A stretch of DNA of 42,757 bases from Enterobacteriaceae bacterium (GCA_031261005.1 JAISKF010000004.1:1-42757), one strand, 5' to 3'. Positions 1 through 8,106 are shown, numbered from the stretch's first letter. Numbers and translations: made by a program. Notes: generated by a model not told the origin, from the sequence alone.

Positions 1-120
1 CGTATGCCCCGCCCCCGACGACGGCAACGCACCGGCGCGCCCCGAACGGGCTATCTCCGCCACGACCATCAGCATGCCACGGGCTTGATTAAATATGATT
101 CGGTACAGGTTTTTGTTCAC
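1..120 (-). CDS. TpsA-type exoprotein of a two-partner secretion system, N-terminal fragment
   Basis: A GTG start at 120 opens a frame that runs off the left edge of the window after 40 codons. The predicted start contains NQARGMLMVVAEIARS, which matches the extended signal peptide region found at the N-terminus of very large TpsA exoproteins (filamentous haemagglutinin, ShlA/HpmA and CdiA types). An AAGGA ribosome site lies about 7 nt before the GTG. The gene follows tpsB in the same direction, the usual B-then-A order, so the product should be exported by Sec and then secreted through TpsB. Whether it is an adhesin, haemolysin or contact-dependent inhibition toxin cannot be told, because the rest lies outside the window. 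Confidence 0.85.
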   Translation of the reverse strand, partial: MNKNLYRIIFNQARGMLMVVAEIARSGRAGALPSSGAGHT

Positions 121-140
121 TGGAATATCCTTAATCTTTA

Positions 141-260
141 TTAGAATTCTGGTAAAGCGACAGTCAGCAGAGTTTGCTGTTTCCAGCACCGGAGTTCATC
201 ACGGATTACCTGACTGCCAAGTAACAAAGGCGCTTGAATATCAAATTCATCTACGCGCAT
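141..260 (-). CDS. 39-residue ORF between tpsB and tpsA, function unknown
   Basis: An ATG at 260 begins one base after the tpsB stop codon, and the frame closes at 141, about 20 nt before the tpsA start. The translation starts MRVDEFDIQAPLL and ends TVALPEF. It has no signal peptide, membrane segment or motif that I recognise. There is no obvious Shine-Dalgarno site, so translation would depend on coupling to tpsB. It may be a real small operon member, a remnant of a longer accessory gene, or chance; the tight packing favours translation only weakly. Confidence 0.35.
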   Translation of the reverse strand: MRVDEFDIQAPLLLGSQVIRDELRCWKQQTLLTVALPEF

Positions 261-261
261 A

Positions 262-1938
262 TTAAAAATCCATATTCAGGTTAAAGCCAAAAGTGGCTGG
301 ACTGGTTTTAAACCCATCGGGACGGGAGAACGGCACACCCGCGAACAGGTCATAGCTGACTCTCCACACGTTGCCGCGCAGCCCTGCAACGCCACCGGCA
401 AGATGCCTGCCCACCAAATATTCCGCACCTGTGCCGCCGACTTCGCCATAATCTGCACCGAGATACAGTTCGGTGTTAGGCAATGGCACAGACCAAGACA
501 AATCATTGCGAACCGTCCAGCCGTTATCGGCGCTCAGGGTGCGTTCCCCGTCAAAACCGCGTACTGTCCAGCGCCCGCCGATCGAGAACTGATCTTGTGA
601 GGTCAATGGCGTGTGACTAAGCTGGCGCTGGTATTGCACGTCATAACGAAAGTTTTGAGCAAGAAGTGAAAACGGCAGACTAAAACGCACATCGGTACGC
701 AAAATACGGCTTAATGCAGTGGCTTCATCAAACCACTCTTCCGGCGCAGGCTGCGCGCCAAACCAGCGTGTACCACGCTGATAACTGATACCGGCATCTA
801 AGGTGGCTGAGCCAATATAATGGCGATGCTGTAAACCGGCTTTCCACGAAGAAACATCACGGCGCTGCACTTCTATCTCGGTATCATTAATGTAGTTATG
901 CGTGGTACGGCTAAGAAGATCATAAGTGAACGTGGTTTTTTGTGTGCTATTACGATGCAGCACGCGGCTGATTTGGGCGCTGAAATTCTGGCTTTTCCCG
1001 CTGTAAGTGTAATCTTCGGTAACACCGGCAACGGTTTGATGATAGCGGTAATCGCTGGCATTAAGTGCCAGTAACCAGTAGCCGAACGGCACGGAATAAT
1101 GACCGCTGTAGTTGCGATTGCCTTTCCCGCTGCCATTTTGCAGATCATGACTGGCGCTAAACCAAAACAGATCGCTTAGTGCAAAAGGATTATCTAAAGA
1201 AAGCGTGACACCGCCCTGATAGCGACCGGTACTGGTGGTGCCGGAATCATCAAGGGACAAGCCGATACGCCAAAATTTACTTTGCTGACGGCGAATAATA
1301 ATGTCGCTCTCACCAGGTTGTTCAGCGGGGACGATTTCCATCTCTGCCTGAACCGTTGGCAGCCGTTGCAGGTTCTCCAGCCCTTGTTCAATATCGCGTA
1401 AATCCAGCAGATTACCGGCACGAGCAGGAAAGGCACTGTACAACCAGAAATACCGGTTGCTGTCTTGCGTCAACACCGCCTGATGCACGCGACCCGCGAC
1501 AATTGCCAGCGTCAGCTCACCGCTTTTTAAATCCTGCGCCGGAGCCAGCACGCGTGACGTCGTCCAGCCGTGCGACATCATACGATTTTGCACGGCGCTC
1601 ATTAACAGGTTAATCCCCTGACCGCCTAAGCACTGATTATTGCCCTGATCCGCAATGCGCTGTAACGGCAACCAGTGCGGCATTGCGTCACGATTTTCAA
1701 TATAGACAGAATGGATAGGGAAACAGGGCGTTTCTTTAGGAAAATTGATTTTACCGGCGCTGGCGGACGGTTCAGAAAAACGAACATCAGGCACGGGCGG
1801 CGTCAGTTGTTCTTCCCGCGCCTGCTGGCGCTGCTGTTGAAGAATAAATTGTTCATCTGCGGAGGAAGCGCTATGGGCTTGTGCCGAACATAAAAAAAGA
1901 GCGGAATAAAAACACCGGCAAAACAACGATCTACCCAT
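262..1938 (-). CDS. TpsB outer-membrane transporter (ShlB/FhaC/HecB family)
   Basis: This 558-residue protein is the outer-membrane partner of a two-partner secretion system, which recognises the TPS domain of TpsA in the periplasm and threads it across the outer membrane. A signal peptide is seen at about residues 1-24 ([20 protein letters not shown]). It is followed by a Gln/Glu-rich linker, a POTRA-type region with the ShlB-like start [12 protein letters not shown] near residue 70, and a C-terminal beta-barrel made of alternating aromatic strands and ending in Phe (NLNMDF). The conserved loop-6 motif VRGF is at about 459-462. The length fits the family. The small ORF and tpsA follow directly. 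The locus sits beside hemC, where cyaA is found in E. coli, so it was probably acquired. Confidence 0.9.
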   Translation of the reverse strand: MGRSLFCRCFYSALFLCSAQAHSASSADEQFILQQQRQQAREEQLTPPVPDVRFSEPSASAGKINFPKETPCFPIHSVYIENRDAMPHWLPLQRIADQGNNQCLGGQGINLLMSAVQNRMMSHGWTTSRVLAPAQDLKSGELTLAIVAGRVHQAVLTQDSNRYFWLYSAFPARAGNLLDLRDIEQGLENLQRLPTVQAEMEIVPAEQPGESDIIIRRQQSKFWRIGLSLDDSGTTSTGRYQGGVTLSLDNPFALSDLFWFSASHDLQNGSGKGNRNYSGHYSVPFGYWLLALNASDYRYHQTVAGVTEDYTYSGKSQNFSAQISRVLHRNSTQKTTFTYDLLSRTTHNYINDTEIEVQRRDVSSWKAGLQHRHYIGSATLDAGISYQRGTRWFGAQPAPEEWFDEATALSRILRTDVRFSLPFSLLAQNFRYDVQYQRQLSHTPLTSQDQFSIGGRWTVRGFDGERTLSADNGWTVRNDLSWSVPLPNTELYLGADYGEVGGTGAEYLVGRHLAGGVAGLRGNVWRVSYDLFAGVPFSRPDGFKTSPATFGFNLNMDF

Positions 1939-2305
1939 AATAAAACAATATCCCTGTGCGGAATTTTCCGCTATTTATAATCAGTTATGTCGTATAACTA
2001 TTGGACTAAATGAGTGGTGTAATATTGAGTAAATGTAAGATTATGTCAAGAATAATTACAAAGTATAATATTGTGAATTTGTTATATTAATTGGTGTTTT
2101 CTATTGATGTTTTGTAGATAATTTGCGCTTTTGGTAAAAAATTATGTGATTTTACGTAAAGGTAACCGGAAAATTATCGGGTTATGGGTTTAACGGGCGG
2201 TTAGCAACCGCCCCTACGATATGGATAATTGATGCAACTATGCTGGTAGAGTTAACGCTAGCTGATAGAATAAATTCTATATAAATAGAAAGGTAATAGT
2301 GAAGC
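1939..2305. other. AT-rich divergent intergenic region between tpsB and hemC
   Basis: This 367-bp stretch separates divergently transcribed tpsB and hemC, so it should hold both promoters. From about 1960 to 2160 it is strongly AT-rich, as is common upstream of acquired surface-protein genes. I could not settle on one promoter for either gene. A fragment of the dispersed palindromic element lies at 2165-2219. No ORF is supported. Confidence 0.5.
2165..2219. repeat. Partial copy of the GTAGGGGCG palindromic element
   Basis: The core GGGCGGTTAGCAACCGCCCC folds into a hairpin and is followed by TAC, the reverse complement of the GTAGGGGCGG core found elsewhere in the window. The flank ACCGGAAAATTATCGGG is the inverse of the flank GATTTTCCGG seen beside copies near 39545 and 41282, so the three belong to one subtype. 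The AT-rich terminal repeats of the full element are not seen here. Confidence 0.7.
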
Positions 2306-3304
2306 ATGTCTAATCATATTCTCCGCATCGCTACTCGTCAGAGTCCGTTGGCGTTATGGCAAGCGCATTACGTTCGGGATCGTTTACTTGCCTGTCACCC
2401 TGATCTTACCGTTGAGCTAGTCACGATGGTGACGCGCGGCGATATTATTCTGGATACGCCGTTGGCGAAAGTCGGCGGTAAGGGTTTGTTTGTAAAAGAG
2501 CTGGAAATCGCGTTGCTGGAAAGCCGTGCTGATATTGCAGTGCATTCGATGAAAGATGTTCCGGTCGCGTTTCCTGATGGTTTAGGTTTAGTCACCATTT
2601 GCGAGCGGGAAGATCCCCGTGATGCGTTTGTTTCCAATCGCTTTAATTCACTGCATGAGTTACCTGCCGGAAGTATTGTCGGGACATCGAGCCTGCGCCG
2701 TCAGTGCCAGTTACGCGCCCGTCGCCCTGATTTAACTATTATTGATTTGCGCGGGAATGTAGGAACTCGGCTAAGTAAGCTGGATAACGGCGACTATGAT
2801 GCGATTATTCTGGCGGCGGCGGGTTTAAAACGTTTAAAGATGGAAGCGCGTATTCGTAGTTATATGAGCGCGGAAGAGTCTTTGCCTGCTGTTGGTCAAG
2901 GGGCGGTGGGGATTGAATGCCGTCTTGATGATGCCAAAACCCGTGAATTGCTGATGCCGCTGAATCACCGCAATACTGAGATTCGTGTGCGGGCAGAACG
3001 GGCGATGAATATGCGATTAGAGGGCGGTTGTCAGGTTCCGATCGGCAGTTACGCTGAACTGGAGGGCGATACGCTTTGGCTGCGTGCGTTAGTGGGTGCG
3101 CCTGATGGCAGCAAAGTCATTCGCGGTGAGCGCCGCGGTGCAATTCAAGATGCCGAAAAAATGGGGATCGCGCTGGCGGAAGAGTTATTAAGTCAGGGAG
3201 CGGATCAGATCCTACAGCGCGTTTATCAAGACAATGCTCATCAAGACAACGCCCATCAAAATAATGTTTATCAAGACCATACTCAAGGCAAGAACACGAA
3301 ATGA
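2306..3304 (+). CDS. hemC: Porphobilinogen deaminase (hydroxymethylbilane synthase)
   Basis: HemC joins four porphobilinogen molecules into hydroxymethylbilane in cytosolic haem and sirohaem synthesis. The sequence follows E. coli HemC closely from the N-terminus ([17 protein letters not shown]), through the substrate-binding stretches [11 protein letters not shown] and [13 protein letters not shown], to [14 protein letters not shown], whose Cys carries the dipyrromethane cofactor. The protein is 332 residues, about 19 longer than the 313 of E. coli. The excess is a C-terminal tail made of degenerate five-residue units ([20 protein letters not shown]) encoded by a 15-nt tandem repeat at about 3224-3283. 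The stop overlaps the hemD start by 4 nt (ATGA), so the two are translationally coupled. The tail lies after the conserved fold and probably does not affect activity. Confidence 0.97.
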   Translation: MSNHILRIATRQSPLALWQAHYVRDRLLACHPDLTVELVTMVTRGDIILDTPLAKVGGKGLFVKELEIALLESRADIAVHSMKDVPVAFPDGLGLVTICEREDPRDAFVSNRFNSLHELPAGSIVGTSSLRRQCQLRARRPDLTIIDLRGNVGTRLSKLDNGDYDAIILAAAGLKRLKMEARIRSYMSAEESLPAVGQGAVGIECRLDDAKTRELLMPLNHRNTEIRVRAERAMNMRLEGGCQVPIGSYAELEGDTLWLRALVGAPDGSKVIRGERRGAIQDAEKMGIALAEELLSQGADQILQRVYQDNAHQDNAHQNNVYQDHTQGKNTK

Positions 3305-4044
3305 GTATTCTGGTAACCCGCCCGTCACCTGCCGGTGAAACGCTGGTTAAGCGGCTCATTGAGCAGGGCATGGTGGCTTATCACACGCCGTTAATCACAT
3401 TCAGCGCTGGGAATGGGCTGAATAACTTACCGAAATATCTCATAAATTTACGGCAAGATGATATTATCATTGCCGTTTCTCAACATGCCGTGCAGTACGC
3501 GCAGGATTTTCTTTCTCATCATCACCTGACATTGCCGACGCATATCCAGTATTTTGCTATTGGTGAGAAAACAGCGTTTGAATTGCAGCAGGCGGCACAT
3601 CAGCAAGTTAGTTTACCGGAAGGTCGCGCAATCAGTGAGCAACTGCTAAAATTACCCCAATTACAGCATGTTGCTGGGAAAAAGGTGTTGATTCTGCGGG
3701 GAAATGGCGGTCGCCAATTGCTGGCAGAAACGTTGGAAAAGCGCGGTGCGCTGGTCACTTTTTGTGAATGTTATCAACGTGATCCGATAGCTTATGACGG
3801 TAATGATCTCTGCCATTACTGGCAACAGATTCACATCAACACGCTGGTAATTACTAGTGGAGAAATGTTACAACAGCTATATCAACTTGTTCCTGAGGGT
3901 TTTCGTCACTGGTTATTCACCTGCCGGTTACTGGTCGTCAGTGAACGCCTTGCTGATCAAGCCAAACATTTAGGCTGGTCGCAATGTTACATCGCAGATA
4001 ATGCAAATAATGAGGCGCTGTTACGCGCTCTACAACAAATTTAA
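3301..4044 (+). CDS. hemD: Uroporphyrinogen-III synthase
   Basis: HemD closes hydroxymethylbilane to uroporphyrinogen III, inverting ring D, and is the next enzyme after HemC. The 247-residue length matches the enterobacterial enzyme. Family features are the N-terminal [19 protein letters not shown], the segment [12 protein letters not shown], the hinge-side [17 protein letters not shown] and the C-terminal [13 protein letters not shown]. Sequence conservation is low in this family, so operon position (overlapping hemC by 4 nt and followed by hemX and hemY) is an important support. The product is expected to be a two-domain cytosolic enzyme without metal or cofactor. No break or unusual residue was seen. 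Confidence 0.95.
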   Translation: MSILVTRPSPAGETLVKRLIEQGMVAYHTPLITFSAGNGLNNLPKYLINLRQDDIIIAVSQHAVQYAQDFLSHHHLTLPTHIQYFAIGEKTAFELQQAAHQQVSLPEGRAISEQLLKLPQLQHVAGKKVLILRGNGGRQLLAETLEKRGALVTFCECYQRDPIAYDGNDLCHYWQQIHINTLVITSGEMLQQLYQLVPEGFRHWLFTCRLLVVSERLADQAKHLGWSQCYIADNANNEALLRALQQI

Positions 4045-4076
4045 CGATAAATTTAACTATAATGGGATGTGCCAAG

Positions 4077-5432
4077 ATGACGGATTCAACGACCCCATCA
4101 GCACCAGTCGAGAAAGAAAAAGAAATAGTTTCCGCTGATCATGCTTCTTCTGACGCTGTTTCTAGCGTTAATGTTTCGAGCGACAAGATTTCTAGTAACA
4201 ATGTTTCTGGTGACAATGTTTCTAGTGACAATGCTTCTATTGATCACTCTGTTATTAATAAGAAAGTTGCTACTGATAATAAAACATCGGCTAATCACAA
4301 AGAAAAAGAACCAAAGATCAACTCCGCGCCAGCCAAACAAGGAAGCCGTTCTGGTGTCGCATTAGGTGCGATCGCCATCGCTTTGGTGATTGCTCTTGGC
4401 GGCGGGCTTTACTATCACGGGCATCAGCAAGCTGCATCTCAACAAGCTATTATCCAACAATTGCAGTCACAAATTGATGTGCTGAAATCCGGTCAATCAA
4501 AAGAAGATGATCGTCTGGTAAGCGCTCAAAATGATCTGACGCAACAACTGAAAATGACTGAGCAGAAAATCGCTGCTCAATCGAGTCAACTCAATACACA
4601 ATTATCTGATCTGCAAGAATTACAAAGCAAAGTTACATCGATTGCCTCCGATGATGCCAGTATATGGCATCTGTCAGAAGCTGATTTTTTGGTGAAAATG
4701 GCTGCGCGTAAGCTGTGGATCGATTTAGATACTGCAACAGCCGTCAATATGCTGAAAAGCGCGGATAAGTCACTGGCAGAGATGAATGATCCTAGCCTGA
4801 ATGAAGTGCGTCAGGCGATTATTCAGGACATTAATTCGCTGAATAATGTGGCTCCGATCGATTTTGACGGTATCGCGTTAACGCTGAATGAACTTTCAGA
4901 TCAGATTATGAATTTGCCGTTAGCAAGTACTGACTGGGATAACTCGCCGCTGAAAAAAGACAGTACCGAAGTAAGCGATAATATTCAGGACTGGCGTCAA
5001 AATTTGAAGCACAGTTGGAATAGTTTCATGTCAGAATTTATCACTATTCGTCAACGTAACGTGGCGGATAATGAACTTACCAACCCGCTGTTAACGCCGG
5101 ATCAAGATACTTATCTGCGCGAAAATTTACGCTTAAAAATATTGATCGCCGCCCGCGCGGTATCACAGCATCAAGGCGAGCTATATAAGCAATCGCTGGA
5201 AAGCGTATCAACTTGGGTGCGTGCTTATTTCGATCCTGATCACCCGTCAACTAAAGCGTTTTTAGAGCAGCTTGATGAACTTTCTCAGCAACCGATCAGT
5301 CTTGATCTGCCAAAAGAGCTGAGAAGTCTGCAACTGCTGGATAGCATTACTAAAAATCGGACTCGCAATATCCCGACGACATCGGTATCAGTACCAACAG
5401 CCGCGCCTGCGGCTAGTCATCAGGAGGGTTAA
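4077..5432 (+). CDS. hemX: HemX, membrane-anchored protein of the hemCDXY operon
   Basis: HemX is a single-pass inner-membrane protein once annotated as a uroporphyrinogen-III methyltransferase; its role is not established, and a regulatory or scaffolding role in haem synthesis is often assumed. I place the start at the ATG at 4077 (MTDSTTPSAPVEKE), which agrees with the E. coli N-terminus; an ATG at 4062 adds five residues without a better ribosome site. The N-terminal cytoplasmic part is Ser/Asp/Asn-rich and carries 15-nt tandem repeats giving NVSGD, NVSSD and NASID near 4200-4245. One membrane segment follows (SGVALGAIAIALVIALGGGL), then a Gln-rich coiled coil and the conserved periplasmic domain (DLDTATAVNMLKSADKSLAEMNDPSL). 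The gene ends 2 nt before hemY. Confidence 0.92.
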   Translation: MTDSTTPSAPVEKEKEIVSADHASSDAVSSVNVSSDKISSNNVSGDNVSSDNASIDHSVINKKVATDNKTSANHKEKEPKINSAPAKQGSRSGVALGAIAIALVIALGGGLYYHGHQQAASQQAIIQQLQSQIDVLKSGQSKEDDRLVSAQNDLTQQLKMTEQKIAAQSSQLNTQLSDLQELQSKVTSIASDDASIWHLSEADFLVKMAARKLWIDLDTATAVNMLKSADKSLAEMNDPSLNEVRQAIIQDINSLNNVAPIDFDGIALTLNELSDQIMNLPLASTDWDNSPLKKDSTEVSDNIQDWRQNLKHSWNSFMSEFITIRQRNVADNELTNPLLTPDQDTYLRENLRLKILIAARAVSQHQGELYKQSLESVSTWVRAYFDPDHPSTKAFLEQLDELSQQPISLDLPKELRSLQLLDSITKNRTRNIPTTSVSVPTAAPAASHQEG

Positions 5433-5434
5433 GC

Positions 5435-6619
5435 ATGTTGCGATTACTCTTTTTACTGCTGATATTAACTGCCGGACTTGCGGTAGGACCAATGCTGGCG
5501 GGGCATCAGGGTTCGGTTTTGATTCAAACCGATAACTACGATATTCAGATGAGCGTTACGGGTCTGGCAATTCTGATCGCCATTTTGTTTACCATTCTGT
5601 TCTGTCTGGAATGGGTTTTGCGCCGCCTGTTTCATACCAGTGTTCGTACCAAAGGCTGGTTTATTGGTCGCAAGAGTACCCGCGCCCGTAAACAAACGCG
5701 CGCTGCGATGCTGAAACTGACCGAGGGTGATTTTAATAAAGCTGAAAAGCTGCTGACAAAAAATGCTGATCACGCCGAACAGCCGGTTGTCAATTATCTG
5801 CTGGCGGCGGAAGCAGCGCAGCAAAATGGCGATACGCAACGCATTAATGATTATCTGACTCGTGCTGCTGAACTGGCTGATACCGATCAACTTCCTGTTG
5901 ATATTACTCGTGTGCGAATCCAACTGGCACAAGGTGAATATCACGCTGCCCGTCATGGGGTTGATCAGTTATTAAATGATGCACCACGTCACCCTGAAGT
6001 GCTGCGGTTAGCGCAACAAGCCTATATGAAAACCGGCGGCTACACTTCACTGCTGGAGATTATGCCTGCGATCGAGAAAGCGAAACTTTACGATGAAGAT
6101 ACGCTGGAGACATTCCGCCATGAAGCCTATGTCGGCTTGATGAATCAATCGATGTCCGAGGGCGGCAGCGAGGGGCTGAAATTGTGGTGGAAAAATCAGC
6201 CGCGTAAAGTACGCAATAATCAAGCGCTGCAAGTTGAACTGGCATCTCATTTTATTGATTGCGATGACGACGAGCAGGCGCAGAAAATCATTCTTGATGG
6301 TCTGAAACATCAATATGATGAAAGATTGGTGCTGCTGATTCAAAAACTGAAAACCGGTAATCCTGAGCCGCTGGAAAAAGAACTCAATATGCAGATAAAA
6401 GAGCATGGCGCAACGCCATTGTTAAACAGCACATTGGGGCAATTACTGATTCAGCACGGGGAATGGCAACTCGCCAATGATGCACTGCAAAAAGCTGTTG
6501 AACAGCGTCCCGATGCAAAAGATTACGCTTTACTGGCGGATACCTTTGATAAGCTGAATCGCCCTGAAGAGGCGGCGAAAATGCGTCAGCAAGGTTTGGC
6601 TTTAACCGTCACAAATTAA
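5435..6619 (+). CDS. hemY: HemY, membrane TPR protein associated with haem synthesis
   Basis: This 394-residue protein is close to the 398 of E. coli HemY. It starts with two hydrophobic segments (about residues 1-23 and 42-60), the arrangement of the HemY_N domain, followed by a basic stretch (GRKSTRARKQTRAAML). The remainder is TPR-like helical repeats, including the C-terminal unit DALQKAVEQRPDAKDYALLADTFDKL. It should sit in the inner membrane with the TPR part exposed for protein contacts. It is not the oxygen-dependent protoporphyrinogen oxidase of the same name in Gram-positive bacteria. It is the last gene of the hem operon and is followed after about 11 nt by a strong terminator. Confidence 0.93.
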   Translation: MLRLLFLLLILTAGLAVGPMLAGHQGSVLIQTDNYDIQMSVTGLAILIAILFTILFCLEWVLRRLFHTSVRTKGWFIGRKSTRARKQTRAAMLKLTEGDFNKAEKLLTKNADHAEQPVVNYLLAAEAAQQNGDTQRINDYLTRAAELADTDQLPVDITRVRIQLAQGEYHAARHGVDQLLNDAPRHPEVLRLAQQAYMKTGGYTSLLEIMPAIEKAKLYDEDTLETFRHEAYVGLMNQSMSEGGSEGLKLWWKNQPRKVRNNQALQVELASHFIDCDDDEQAQKIILDGLKHQYDERLVLLIQKLKTGNPEPLEKELNMQIKEHGATPLLNSTLGQLLIQHGEWQLANDALQKAVEQRPDAKDYALLADTFDKLNRPEEAAKMRQQGLALTVTN

Positions 6620-6630
6620 TCTCATCAACA

Positions 6631-6658
6631 AGAGCGGGTATTTAGCCCGCTCTTTTTT
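6631..6658 (+). terminator. Rho-independent terminator of hemCDXY
   Basis: AGAGCGGG and CCCGCTCT form an 8-bp GC-rich stem with a 7-nt loop, followed directly by six T. The position just after the hemY stop fits the end of the haem operon transcript. Confidence 0.9.
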
Positions 6659-6734
6659 CTTCTTTTTTATAGCGTTCTCTTTCTGGTTTTCTCTTTCACC
6701 GCGCTTAATCAGCAAGTTTCCATGAATTTCAGGC

Positions 6735-6949
6735 AAAAAAAACACTTGCCCATACGAGCAAGTGTGAGAAAAAAATCAGGTCAAAGGACAACATATGGCG
6801 GCGTCTCACTCAACGTTATGTCTAATGTTTGATGACAATGTCATCAGAAAAAGTTAGACGATAGACACCATTACTCGGCTCTGCATCATTCGGTTGGCTT
6901 ATGAAGTAATCCGTAAATCACTATCATAAAAAAGTGAATGAGCATCTAC
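6735..6949 (-). ncRNA. glmZ: GlmZ small RNA
   Basis: Read on the minus strand, the stretch begins GTAGATGCTCATTC, contains GAATGATGCAGAGCCG and GGTGTCTATCGTC, then AACGTTGAGTGAGACG and GTTGTCCTTTGACCTG, and ends in a terminator hairpin (CACTTGC / GCAAGTG) followed by eight T. This matches the block order of E. coli GlmZ as I remember it, and the position convergent to hemY is also the same. About 215 nt against 207 in E. coli. In the family, GlmZ pairs with the glmS mRNA with the help of Hfq and activates glucosamine-6-phosphate synthase, while RapZ with RNase E inactivates it. GlcN6P feeds UDP-GlcNAc, the precursor of the ECA cluster in this window. The glmS target and GlmY are not in the window. 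Confidence 0.88.
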
Positions 6950-6960
6950 ACAATAGGTAT

Positions 6961-6977
6961 TGCATTCATCGTGCCAA
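6961..6977 (-). promoter_or_regulatory. Sigma54-type -24/-12 promoter of glmZ
   Basis: On the minus strand TTGGCACGATGAATGCA has GG and GC separated by 10 nt, the spacing required for RpoN, and lies about 12 nt before the predicted GlmZ 5' end. A possible overlapping sigma70 -10 (TATTGT) is present closer to the start. In Enterobacterales glmZ is known to be driven by sigma54, sigma70 or both, depending on species. Confidence 0.8.
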
Positions 6978-7082
6978 CTTTATTGATTTAATCAGTAAAA
7001 TTTTCATTATCAATATAATATATTGATTAATAAGATTTAAATTTTTATGAATCCTCTGCAAAAAATATCAGTCAAAGTAAGA

Positions 7083-7126
7083 TGTTTCTGTTGCAGAGAT
7101 CGGTAAGATGTCTCTGTTTAGAGACA
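7083..7126. promoter_or_regulatory. GlrR (QseF) binding sites upstream of glmZ
   Basis: A perfect TGTC-N10-GACA dyad lies at 7109-7126 (TGTCTCTGTTTAGAGACA). A degenerate copy, TGTTTCTGTTGCAGAGAT, lies at 7083-7100. This is the consensus reported for GlrR, the enhancer-binding protein that activates sigma54 promoters of glmY and glmZ. The sites lie about 120-150 bp upstream of the -24/-12 element, a suitable distance for looping. Confidence 0.75.
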
Positions 7127-7223
7127 GTAAATAGTCTTTATATATTTATTATTAATAATCAATGTATTATATGTCTTTGGATAACGACAATTCAGGTAAA
7201 AAATCTTAGGGATTAGCGACACT

Positions 7224-7601
7224 GTGAGTAAAACGATTTATCAGGCAAGATCTCATTTATTAGCAGATAGAATTACAACGCTCTTTGCGATTTTCTTTGT
7301 TCTGGTTGTTGCAGGGGGATTTTGGTTTGGTGTTATTCCGATGACAATAATCATTGTGTATACCATCTCCAGTATTAGCGCTTTTTTCTTGTATCGCGCC
7401 GATAAACGCGCCGCCATCAAAAATTCATGGCGCATTAAAGAGAGTACCCTGTTGTGGTGCGGATTGCTCGGCGGCTGGTTTGGTGCGCTGGCAGCGCAGA
7501 GAATTTATCGCCATAAGACCAGTAAAACTCAATTCCAGTTGTGGTTCTGGCTAACGGTGATAATCAATTGTGCTGCGTTGATTTGGTGGGTTATGCGGTG
7601 A
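7224..7601 (+). CDS. DUF1294-family small membrane protein
   Basis: This 125-residue protein has three hydrophobic stretches (about residues 18-38, 39-57 and 104-123). The family signature is visible: YRADKRAA, then LLWCGLLGGWFGALAAQRIYRHKTSK with the RHKT motif, then a final membrane helix. DUF1294 proteins have no established function; some are fused to cold-shock or zinc-ribbon domains, neither of which is present here. The start is GTG, the only candidate that keeps the whole N-terminal segment, and the ribosome site is weak. The gene stands alone between glmZ regulatory DNA and a palindromic repeat, so context says nothing about its role. Confidence 0.75.
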   Translation: MSKTIYQARSHLLADRITTLFAIFFVLVVAGGFWFGVIPMTIIIVYTISSISAFFLYRADKRAAIKNSWRIKESTLLWCGLLGGWFGALAAQRIYRHKTSKTQFQLWFWLTVIINCAALIWWVMR

Positions 7602-7623
7602 AGTAACGCAAATAAGGATAATA

Positions 7624-7812
7624 TAATCTGAACTTCGGATAAAAAATTATGTTATTACCATAAATTTCAAGTGATTATGTGATTTTTTCGTAGGGGCGAT
7701 AATCTGTCGCCCGTTAAACCACTGTGTTGTTAATTGCGGGCGGCAGATTGCCGCCCCTACAGATTATTCTTTATTATCAATGTGTTAATCTTTTTATCTA
7801 AATCTGAGGTTT
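7624..7812. repeat. Palindromic MITE-like element, copy 1
   Basis: The left end AATCTGAACTTCGGATAAAA is an imperfect inverse of the right end TTTTATCTAAATCTGAGGTT. Between them lie two hairpin cores, GGGGCGATAATCTGTCGCCC and GGGCGGCAGATTGCCGCCCC, bordered by GTA and TAC. An arm ATTATTCTTTATTATCAAT links the core to the right end. The same order is seen at 10339, 21475 and 37082. There is no coding capacity, so any transposition would need an outside enzyme. Confidence 0.75.
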
Positions 7813-7823
7813 GTTAAACTCCA

Positions 7824-7881
7824 GACGTAAAAAAACCTGCATAAATGCAGGTTTCTTGAATTGGTCGGCGAGAGAGGATTC
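7824..7881 (-). repeat. Duplicated 3' end of tRNA-Pro with its terminator (att-like)
   Basis: This segment repeats, about 166 bp away, the segment at 7990-8051: GACGTAAAAAAACCTGCA, the terminator stem, and the last 21 nt of tRNA-Pro with the discriminator and CCA (TTGGTCGGCGAGAGAGGATT plus C). The copy stops inside the T-arm, so it is not a functional tRNA. A partial 3' tRNA end as a direct repeat beside the intact tRNA is the footprint left by tyrosine-recombinase integration or by unequal tandem duplication. No integrase is present in the window. Confidence 0.7.
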
Positions 7882-7885
7882 ACTC

Positions 7886-7970
7886 GTATCTTCCTGATAC
7901 TCGCCCTGCGGGTGTCACTTCGTGACATGCAAATCCGTTCCCGACGGATTTGTCGACCTCCTTCGGAGGT
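7886..7970. repeat. Run of short hairpins downstream of the tRNA operon
   Basis: Four stems follow one another within 85 nt: GTATC/GATAC at 7886-7900, TGTCAC-TTC-GTGACA at 7913-7927, AAATCCGT/ACGGATTT at 7931-7951 and ACCTCC-TTC-GGAGGT at 7956-7970. Two have the same TTC loop. They lie between the two copies of the tRNA-Pro 3' end. They could be RNA processing structures of the tRNA precursor or a stable repeat; no function is assigned. Confidence 0.6.
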
Positions 7971-7994
7971 TCTCATCCTATAAACTTTAGACGT

Positions 7995-8024
7995 AAAAAA
8001 ACCTGCATTTATGCAGGTTTTTTT
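7995..8024 (-). terminator. Terminator of the tRNA operon
   Basis: AAACCTGCAT and ATGCAGGTTT form a near-perfect stem with T runs on both sides, 6 nt beyond the tRNA-Pro CCA end. The structure is symmetrical and could work in both directions. A second copy is part of the duplication at 7829-7854. Confidence 0.85.
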
Positions 8025-8029
8025 AAATT

Positions 8030-8106
8030 TGGTCGGCGAGAGAGGATTCGAACCTCCGACCCACTGGTCCCAAACCAGTTGCGCTACCAAGCTGCGCTAC
8101 TCGCCG
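8030..8106 (-). tRNA. proM: tRNA-Pro (anticodon TGG)
   Basis: A 77-nt cloverleaf starts CGGCGAGTAGCGCAG, has anticodon TGG in the loop GTTTGGGAC, and ends with encoded CCA. It reads the same as E. coli proM as I remember it. It is the last tRNA of a four-tRNA operon and its 3' end is duplicated downstream. Confidence 0.96.

Noticed and set aside
6795..6857. A 20-codon plus-strand ORF with a good AAAGGA site (MAASHSTLCLMF...)
   Set aside because: It lies entirely antisense to the GlmZ sequence, whose conserved bases explain the composition.
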